DNA from: Hedera helix
Taxonomy: Eukaryota > Streptophyta > Magnoliopsida > Apiales > Araliaceae
Assembly (NCBI GenBank): GCA_947179155.2
Contig: OX359264.1
Span: 9,650,501-9,714,500, forward strand
DNA length: 64,000 bases
Direction of reading: 5' to 3'
Numbering within the stretch: the first letter of the stretch is position 1; the number at the start of each line of letters is the position of its first letter. The notes under the pieces were generated by a model. It had not been told where the DNA came from. It made no database searches and saw only the letters and a list, made by a program, of their open reading frames with translations. The translations under genes were made by a program, and so were the position numbers. This document shows, in pieces, positions 56,917-64,000 of this stretch.

Positions 56917-58162
56917 TGATGAGTGTAGTTTATACTTATGAATTGAATGCTTTTGGGCTTACTAAATTGCTATCTTTGAGTATTTTTTGATGCATTTTAC
57001 TTGTTTTTATGTTTCTATTACAGAAAATGGTTTTGGAGGGTTAAAACGGTAAAATCAAAACTTAATGGAAATTTTATAATTTCTGAACATGGACTGTGGC
57101 CGGGGCCAGGTTTCTAGTGCAATTCTGTGGTTGGGGCCGTGGTTGATGGAATTAATTGGGATGATTTGTGTGCTTCACAAAAGTTGAGCCCAAGAAGGAT
57201 TGTAATGTTGCTGCGAGTTAGGAGCTTTTAGGAGAGTTAGGAGAGATATAAATGGATGAGATTATTATGATTGTAAACTAACTTTTGGAGAGAGATTTTC
57301 ACAAGTACAAGGATTGAAGGTTAATTTGCGATTTCGACCATGTTAGGCTAAGTTCTTTATTTCCAGTTCTAAATGGATGTTGAACCTTATTCATAAATTA
57401 TGGTTTGATTAAGTTTATATTATCTTATCCTTTTTATATGAGATTTATTCGTGATGATCTATTTTAATTGATGAATAATATTTGATTTGAATAATTTAAT
57501 GTGGCCAGTTAAATTAATTGAGTTTTTATTATTTGCTAGATTACGATATAGTATTAAGCAAACGATATTGTATCTGATCATAAATAGCGATTAGTAATAT
57601 TTGATCGTAGTCAAGCTTTAAATATTTTTATGGTTATCAAGTAGGCAAGTTAAATAATTCGCGATTGTGTGATTGTTGCTTGGAATAATCTAATTCTCTA
57701 ATTCTTAGTACTATTGTTATATTAAATCTAGACTGATAATTCTAGGTTGTATGATAACAATGATTTATTGGATGCGATTGCTACAATACATTAAAACCTA
57801 AGGAGAATTTTGGGTAATTGAACGATTGTGATTACCTAGGGTTATTAGTCTCATTATAGGAAAGAAAAAGATTAATGTTAAACTTGATTGTTCTGTTAAT
57901 GGTGAAAATGTGATACTGAACTGAAAAACTGAAGTTTCTCTTTATTAATTTCTCTAGTTAATATTTAATTATTTGCAATTTAGTTAGTTAAAGTCATAAC
58001 TCAAAAAGCCCTTTTTTATTTATTGATTGTTAATTAGAAATATAAATTATTAGAATTTATTAAAGCAATATCACTCTCTGTGGGATCGACTCTTACTTGC
58101 TATTATACTGATTTTGTGATTGAAAGTAAGGATTAATTTTAAAGTGTTAACGACAGCTTCCA
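56917..58162 (+). mobile_element. 5' LTR of the second Athila-like element
   Basis: Starts TGATGAGTGTAGTTTATACT and ends just before the primer site. The 3' part has ctctgtgggatcgactctta, the equivalent of the block in the first Athila-like LTR. A moderately GC-rich stretch (gtggccggggccagg, ggggccgtgg) lies at 57090-57150, at the position where the palindromic module sits in the other LTRs. The 3' LTR is outside the window. Confidence 0.7.
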
Positions 58163-58167
58163 AATTT

Positions 58168-58185
58168 TGGCGTCGTTACTGGGGA
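58168..58185 (+). other. Primer-binding site, tRNA-Asp type (mutated)
   Basis: TGGCGTCGTTACTGGGGA, complementary to plant tRNA-Asp 3' end with about three differences. It is preceded by CCAAATTTTGG, as in the first Athila-like element. Confidence 0.75.
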
Positions 58186-58217
58186 GTTGATTATTTTTAC
58201 AGATTTTCTTTTAGTTT

Positions 58218-58409
58218 ATGACTCGATACCCTCACTCTCCAGATTTAAAATTTGATCCAGAAATAGAGAAAACTGCGAAAAGAGTAAGGAAGGAGACACG
58301 TCGAGCAAGAAGCACAACTGCAGATTTCGAAGAAGCTTTTACTACATCACCAGGCTTAAACGTAGCGCTTGCATTACTAACTTCATCCATCGATTCAGAA
58401 GAAGAGGAG
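58218..58409 (+). pseudogene. Gag N-terminus of the second Athila-like element
   Basis: 64 codons from the ATG at 58218 (MTRYPHSPDLKFDPEIEKTA) to an acidic run. At 58410 a solo LTR intervenes. The frame resumes exactly at 60303 once one copy of the AGGAG duplication is discounted, so the original ORF had no break here. The first Athila-like gag in the window lacks this N-terminal extension. Confidence 0.8.
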
Positions 58410-60297
58410 TGTTGGTTGAAATCAGAACTGTTTATTTATATTTTATTTTACTAGATAAGTTCCGATCTCGAATTCATTTGAATGAATAACGTGCAAGCAT
58501 ACACGGTCAATAAGTAATAAAGTGAAAGTAAAGTATCGATCCCACGAGAAATTAGTTCTAACGAGTTTCAAATGCCAATTGCATCATGTCAATCTTAGTT
58601 CAAACAGTTGATTGAATGGAAGGAAGTGAAATGTAAATGGACATAACGCAAATTAACATTTAAACTACTAAAGCAGTAAAAAGATAGATGAACCTATGAT
58701 TATATTTTCTCCCAATACTTCATTTAAATCTCCTAACTCTCCCTATTTGGTCTTACGGTCACAATGACTTGTTAATCGAGAATACAATAGTATTTACACG
58801 CCTCTTTTGAAGGACATATAAACATACCAAATCTAAACCTATCCCATTCGACATAATTCAGACAAGGACACCCAAGCTAAGCATTTCACTATATGTCTAT
58901 GAGAAATAGCAAAGCAAGGATTTGAAGCACAAATTCTCACATTGGTTACATGTGGCACAGAGGTATATGTCTATCCTACGCACAAATTATGGATATGCTC
59001 CTAAGAACACATAGCACAACACATGTTATCATAGTTGGGTCCAAACCTATAATCCATTTTCCAATTTCATATAGGTTACCAAACTAATCACTCGGCCAAG
59101 CAATTTAACATGAAGAACTAACTATGACAGTCCAATTCATATGGTGCCATCCAAGAGACAACAAACCATAGCCAACGAAGCACAAAGATATGCAAAATAC
59201 AAGCCAAACTTCATTTGGACATTTTGTCAAACACTTGCCGTGCACAATGAAATTCTTCTTTCAAATCACTCACAAATGCCACAACAACCAACTAAGAGAG
59301 AGAGATTCGATTAAAATAAGCATTAGACACCCAACACAATCATAAATTCCATGCTCAAATCATAGCAAATGAGTAATACCACATCCAACATGTATACAAC
59401 ATATACATAGCTAAATGAGAGCAAAACACCAATCACAATGACTAAATATGTTATGGATTCAATATAACACATAGATATTACATCCATGGATCAATATTCA
59501 TCCATTCATTGGATTTATAATCCAACTTGTTCCAAAAATAAACCAACATCAATGGAATACATAAATAAAGGAAGAGAAAAGAAAACTCATAACTCCCTTA
59601 AATCCATAGCTTCCAATTGATGTTGAATCTCATTCCTAGCAACCATGGAAGGTGCCTTTCATCTTCTCTTAGCCTCCAAAATCGCCTCTAGCAACCTCCC
59701 AAAGAAGAAGAAATGAAATTAAAATTTAGGGCTGCAGTTTTTCTCTTTAAAACTGAGTTATGCGGGTAGGAATAGTGCACTGCCGTGGCGGTCAAAGGCA
59801 TAGCTGCGATGGTCAAACATTCTGATCTATTTTGATTTTGTACCACTGCTGCGGCAGTGGAAATCACCACTACGGCGCTCATACATTTTGCCAGATATGC
59901 TCCTTTTTGGACTGCTACAGCCTCCTTCAATATTTTGGACATAACTCTCTCATACGACCTCCGATTGAGATGATTTAAGATGTTTTAAAAAGATGAGAAG
60001 TATATCTACAACTTTCATGTTGGATGAATTGAGAGATAATGGCTGGATAAAGGTCCAAATTGAGCTTTAAGTGATTGTTGTGTAAACAGCAAGCTAGAAA
60101 TTCAAATCTGACAACTCCTAAGCTTTGATCTACCAAGCCCTTATTCCAAAATCCTACAAAATGAAGTAAAAACCTATAAAAGTAATATAAAACCTAAACA
60201 ATATTAAAACACATAAAAACTAACATCAAATGCTAAAGAATTCACGAATTATCAAGTCTAAAAGTATCTAACAAATAGGTATAAAAACTAATCATCA
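58410..60297 (-). mobile_element. Solo LTR inserted in gag, with target duplication AGGAG
   Basis: 1888 bases. Minus-strand start TGATGATTAGTTTTTATACC and end TTTCAACCAACA. AGGAG is present at 58405-58409 and 60298-60302. The gtatcgatcccacgagaaat block near 58540 marks the 3' end of an Athila-type LTR in minus orientation. A moderately GC-rich stretch is at 59760-59890. It is intact in its ends, so it is younger than its host element. Confidence 0.88.
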
Positions 60298-60302
60298 AGG
60301 AG

Positions 60303-61529
60303 ATGGCTGCACCTAATAATAGGACTATGAGAGAGTTGGCAACTCCAAATTTATGCCAACAACCATTATACATAGAATATCCTGCTTTAGATGCTGCTGT
60401 TGAATTGAAATCTGGCTTAATTCACCTTTTGCCTACTTTTCGTGGTCTTATAGGTGAAGATCTATATAAGCATTTGAAAGAGTTCCATGTGGTTTGTTCC
60501 ACTATGAAGCCACAAGGAGTAACAGAAGAACATATCAAGGTTAGAGTTTTTCTATTCTCCTTAGCAGAATTGGTAAAGGATTGGTTGTACTATCTTCCCT
60601 CCGGTTTGATACAATCGTGGGATGACATGAAGAGGCTATTTTTGGAGAAGTATTTTCCTCCTTCAAGGGTTGCCAACATAAGAAATGAGATATGCGACAT
60701 CAGATAGTTTAGTGGAGAAACTCTTCACAAGTATTGGAAAAGATTTAAGAAACTATGCTCGTGTTGTCCACATCAAATTGACGATCAACACCAAATTCAG
60801 TACTTCTACGAAGGATTGCTACTAATGGATAGGAGTATGATCGATGTTGTAAGTGGAGGAACATTGGTTTATAAGACTCCAGACACCGCACGGAACTTAA
60901 TTGCTAACATGGCGGCTAACTCACAGCAATATAGAACTCGGATGGACTATGCACAAAAAATAGTGAATGAGGTTTGCTCGAGTAATATTGAACAACATAT
61001 TTCACACTTAACTACTAAGGTTCATCAAATATCTATGGGGAACGTGCAAGTTGCAAGAACTTGTGGAATATATTTATCGTCGGATCATTTAACAGACACT
61101 TGTCCAACATTGCAAGAAGATGGCACCATTGAGTAAGCCAATGCAGCGGGGAATTTTCAAGGACAACCTCAGAGAAGATATGATCCCTACTCTAATACTT
61201 ACAATCCAGGATGAAAGGATCATCCTAATCTGAGTTACAGAGGAAATAGGCTACTGATGCAGAATGTTTTTCTAAATCGACAACAAGGTTTTCAACAAGC
61301 TCAATAGCAGTACCCACCTCGATAAGCAGCACCTGCAAATTCTAGAACATCACTTTAGGATATGTTTAAATCTTTCATGACTTAAACGTAATCCTTCATT
61401 AATCAATCACAACAATTTTAACAAGAGACAAGGACTTCGATTCATAACTTGGAAAATTAGATGAGCCAATTAGCTACCACAGTTGGACAATTGGACTCTT
61501 AAGGCTCGGAGAAGTTTCCCTCTCAAACG
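60303..61529 (+). pseudogene. Gag of the second Athila-like element (broken)
   Basis: The capsid region matches the intact gag at 864-3368 (KHLKEFHVVCSTMKPQGVTE, LFLEKYFPPSRVANIRNEIC, ARNLIANMAANSQQY). There is a stop at 60706 where the relative reads through. In the zinc knuckle the second cysteine is Y (CGIYLSSDHLTDTC), so metal binding is lost. Several further stops lie at 61134-61505. It is the direct counterpart of the intact ORF and shows what decay looks like. Confidence 0.85.
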
Positions 61530-62858
61530 ATGATCAATCCAAGAGAGAATGCAAGTGTCATGACCTTGAGAAGTGGAAAACAAATGGACACACCAAGGGC
61601 TACTGTTGACTTTGACAAAGAAAAGGCTAATGAGGAGGCGACAATTTCGAAGGTAATCCCTAACCCTTCTATTCAGTTTAAGACTAATCCTTTCCCTTTT
61701 CATCCTAGGAATCTTAGAAATTCAAAGAATGATGAGCAAGGGAAGGCGATTCTGGAGACCTTTAGGAAGGTAGAGGTGAATATTCCTTTATTAGACGTAA
61801 TCAAGCAAGTTCTAAGGTATATCAAATTTTTGAAAGAATTATGCACTAATAAGAGGAGGTTAAAAGACGATGAAAAAGTAACTGTTGGAGAGAATGTATC
61901 AGCAGTCTTTCAAAGAAAAATTCCCCATAAATATAAGGATCCAGGCATGTTCACAATTCCCTACAAGATAGGTAGTACCATATTTGAAAAAACTATGTTA
62001 GATTTAGGAGCATCAATTAATGTTATTCCATTATCTATTTATGCTTCTCTAAATCTAGGACCTTTAAAGAATACTGGTGTTATTATTTAATTGGCTGACC
62101 GTACTAATACTTACCCTGAAGGGGTAATTGAGGATGTGTTGGTGCAGGTCAATGAGCTTATATTTCCTGCAGATTTTTATATTGTGGATAGGGAGGATGA
62201 TAAATCTCTAAATCCCGCTCATATACTGTTAGGGAGGCCATTTTTAAAAACAGTAAAGACTATGATTGATGTACACAATGGGACCTTGACCATGGAGTTT
62301 GAAGGCGAAAAGATTCAGTTCAACATTTATAAGGCCATGAGGTATCCTAGTGATGTTAATTCTGTGTTTGCTATTAATGTCATTGATTCTTTGGTACAAA
62401 AATCCTTCGACCAAATGCATAAGGAAACTTTGGAGGTTGCTATCGCAAATAGCTTGGAGCTAGAACAAGAAGAAGGGATTGAGCATACTTCAGAATTGAA
62501 GGATACAATAGCTGCACTACATTCTTTACCAAAATTTTTAGATAAGTTTACAGTTTCTTCCATTCAATTGTCTGTGTCTCATAAAAAATTGTTACATTCT
62601 ATTATGCAGGCCCCTACATTGGAATTAAAGCCCTTACCAACACATTTGAAGTATGCATATCTAGGAAAAGAAGACACACTACCAGTGATTATTTCCAATA
62701 ATCTAACCAAAGTTCAAGAAGAAAAATTGCTTAGAGTCTTGAGGGACCATATCACTGTCTTTGGTTGGATAATCGCGAATATTAAAGGTATAAGTCTGGC
62801 TGTATGTATGCATCGCATTCTCTTAGAAGAAGGAGCTAAGCCAACAAGGGAGGCTTAA
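61530..62858 (+). pseudogene. Protease region of the second Athila-like element (broken)
   Basis: Two frames separated by a single TAA at 62088-62090. The first carries LDLGASINVIPLSIYASL (DLGAS active site); the second carries NELIFPADFYIVDRE and HILLGRPFLKTVKTMIDVHN. It runs on into HLKYAYLGKEDTLPVIISNN and the pre-reverse-transcriptase linker, the part absent from the first Athila-like element. A stop at 62856 separates it from reverse transcriptase. Confidence 0.85.
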
Positions 62859-62864
62859 AGAAGG

Positions 62865-63660
62865 TTGAATCTACCTATGATAAAAGTAGTGAAAAAAGAA
62901 GTTTTGAAATTACTTGATGCAGGTATTATTTATCCTATTTTAGATAGTAAATGGGTGAGCCCATTACAGGTAGTTCCAAAGAAATCTGGTATAACTGTCA
63001 TTAAGAATAAAAATAATGAGTTAGTGCCTACTCGTATGCAAACAGGATGGAGAGTGTGTATTGATTATAGGAAATTGAATGCTGTAACAAGAAATGATCA
63101 TTTTCCTCTCCCTTTTATTGATCAAATGCTAGAAAGATTAGCTAGCCATACTTATTATTGTTTCTTAGATGGTTTTTCAGGATATAACCAAATTGTGATT
63201 GTGCTAGAGGATCATGAAAAGACCACTTACACTTGTCTATTTGGCACATTCGCTTATCGGAGAATGTCCTTTAAACGTTGCAATGCCCCAGGTACCTTTC
63301 AGAGATGTATGGTAAGTTTATTTTTGATCTTCTTGAAAACTGCATAGAAGTATTTATGGATGGATTTACAATTCATGGTGATTCTTTGGATGCATGCTTA
63401 GATAATTTGACTCATGTGCTAGATAGATGCTTAGAAACTAATCTTGTTCTTAACGGGGAAAAATGTCATTTTATGGTAGAACAAGGTATTGTACTTGGAC
63501 ATGTAGTGTCATCAAAAGGTTTAGAAGTGGATAAATCTAAGACAGAGATTATTGCTGCTTTACCTTACCCCGTAAGTTTGCAGGAGATTCGTTCTTTTCT
63601 TAGTCATGTAGGTTTTTATTGAAGGTTTATCAAGGACTTCTCCAAAATAGCTCTGCCGTT
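62865..63660 (+). pseudogene. Reverse transcriptase of the second Athila-like element (broken)
   Basis: Palm motifs SKWVSPLQVVPKKSG, GWRVCIDYRKLNAVTRNDHF and PFIDQMLERLASHTYYCFLD are readable. A frameshift lies near 63310. The catalytic box reads VFMDGFTIHG, with G where the second D of the YxDD motif is needed. GIVLGHVVSSKGLEVDKSK follows, then a stop at 63620. It is inactive for more than one reason. Confidence 0.88.
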
Positions 63661-64000
63661 GTGTAAATTACTGCAAAAGAGGTAGAATTCTAGTTTGACA
63701 ATGAGTGCAAGGAGGCGTTTGATAAATTGAAGAAGTTATTGACCTCAATACCGGTGATACAGCTACCAAATTGGAATTTACCTTTTGAGATCATGTGTGA
63801 TGCCAGCAACTATGCAGTAGGGACTGTTTTGGGCCAATAAGTTGACAAAGCCGTGCATGCCATCTATTATGCTTCTAGGACATTGAATGATGCTCAGATT
63901 AACTATTCTACAATGGAAAAAGAATTATTATCTATTGTTTTTGCTTTAGACAAATTTAGATCTTATCTTCTCAGTACTAAAGTCATAGTTTATTCTGATC
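63661..64000 (+). pseudogene. RNase H start of the second Athila-like element (cut by the window end)
   Basis: PFEIMCDASNYAVGTVLGQ (first catalytic D) is followed by a stop (TAA at 63838), then YYASRTLNDAQINYSTMEKE and LLSIVFALDKFRSYL with the catalytic E, and VIVYSD at the window edge. Integrase and the 3' LTR should lie beyond. Confidence 0.82.

Noticed and set aside
59688..59942. 84-codon minus-strand ORF in the solo LTR
   Set aside because: Lies in the GC-richer part of an LTR and has no domain; probably chance.
1..64000. tRNA, rRNA, CRISPR, operon-like or prophage features
   Set aside because: None found. Primer sites resemble tRNA ends but no cloverleaf gene is present, and CRISPR or operon organisation is not expected in this plant DNA.

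Overview
This window is plant nuclear DNA, almost certainly from a dicot. It is AT-rich and has plant-type introns and promoter motifs. It is packed with plant LTR retrotransposons (Athila-like Ty3/gypsy with tRNA-Asp primer sites, and a chromodomain Ty3/gypsy with a tRNA-iMet primer site), Stowaway-like and hAT-like MITEs and a long-TIR Mutator-like element. No bacterial operon, CRISPR array, rRNA or tRNA gene is visible. I cannot name the species.

Layout. 1-5130: the 5' part of an Athila-like element on the minus strand, with an intact 834-residue gag-protease ORF whose reverse transcriptase, RNase H and integrase appear to be deleted. 5131-18935: three copies of a host segment (copy 1 at about 5341-15150, copy 2 at 15155-16690, copy 3 at 17401-18935). 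Copies 1 and 3 carry a small minus-strand ORF with its own TATA box. Copy 1 is broken by a hAT remnant and by a tandem array of four LTRs separated by three internal regions of only about 0.4 kb (6883-14494). 18936-35985: a probable large insertion in copy 3, made of degenerate AT-rich repeats. A plus-strand solo LTR (20136-32744) sits in these repeats, and a complete but decayed minus-strand chromovirus of the same LTR family (21735-31663) sits inside that LTR. 35990-36200 resumes host-like sequence paralogous to 16490-16690.

36201-41110 is the most gene-like part: a multi-exon NTF2-like (wound-induced-like) pseudogene on the plus strand, then a spliced minus-strand gene for an 86-residue protein with a Site II-type promoter. 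41222-47775 holds two LTRs of one family in inverted orientation around a 1.6-kb Mutator-like element, itself hit by a hAT-like MITE. 48397-53001 is a 4.6-kb solo LTR with a perfect GTCCA target duplication. 54121-56916 is a related LTR in the opposite orientation, cut off by an Athila-like element starting at 56917 that runs off the window. The gag ORF of that last element is split by another solo LTR (58410-60297, target duplication AGGAG) without a change of frame, and its pol carries stops, a frameshift and a damaged catalytic motif.

The most unusual observations are: (a) the LTR-internal-LTR-internal-LTR-internal-LTR concatemer, whose insertion site can be read from its paralogs; (b) a GC-rich, CpG-rich module of repeated CGCGCAnTGCGCG-like palindromes found in four LTRs of at least two different families, in opposite orientation relative to the LTR; and (c) an intact gag-protease ORF kept in an element that has lost the rest of pol. 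The only plausible functional host genes are the 86-residue gene and, less surely, the small ORF at 17401-17589.
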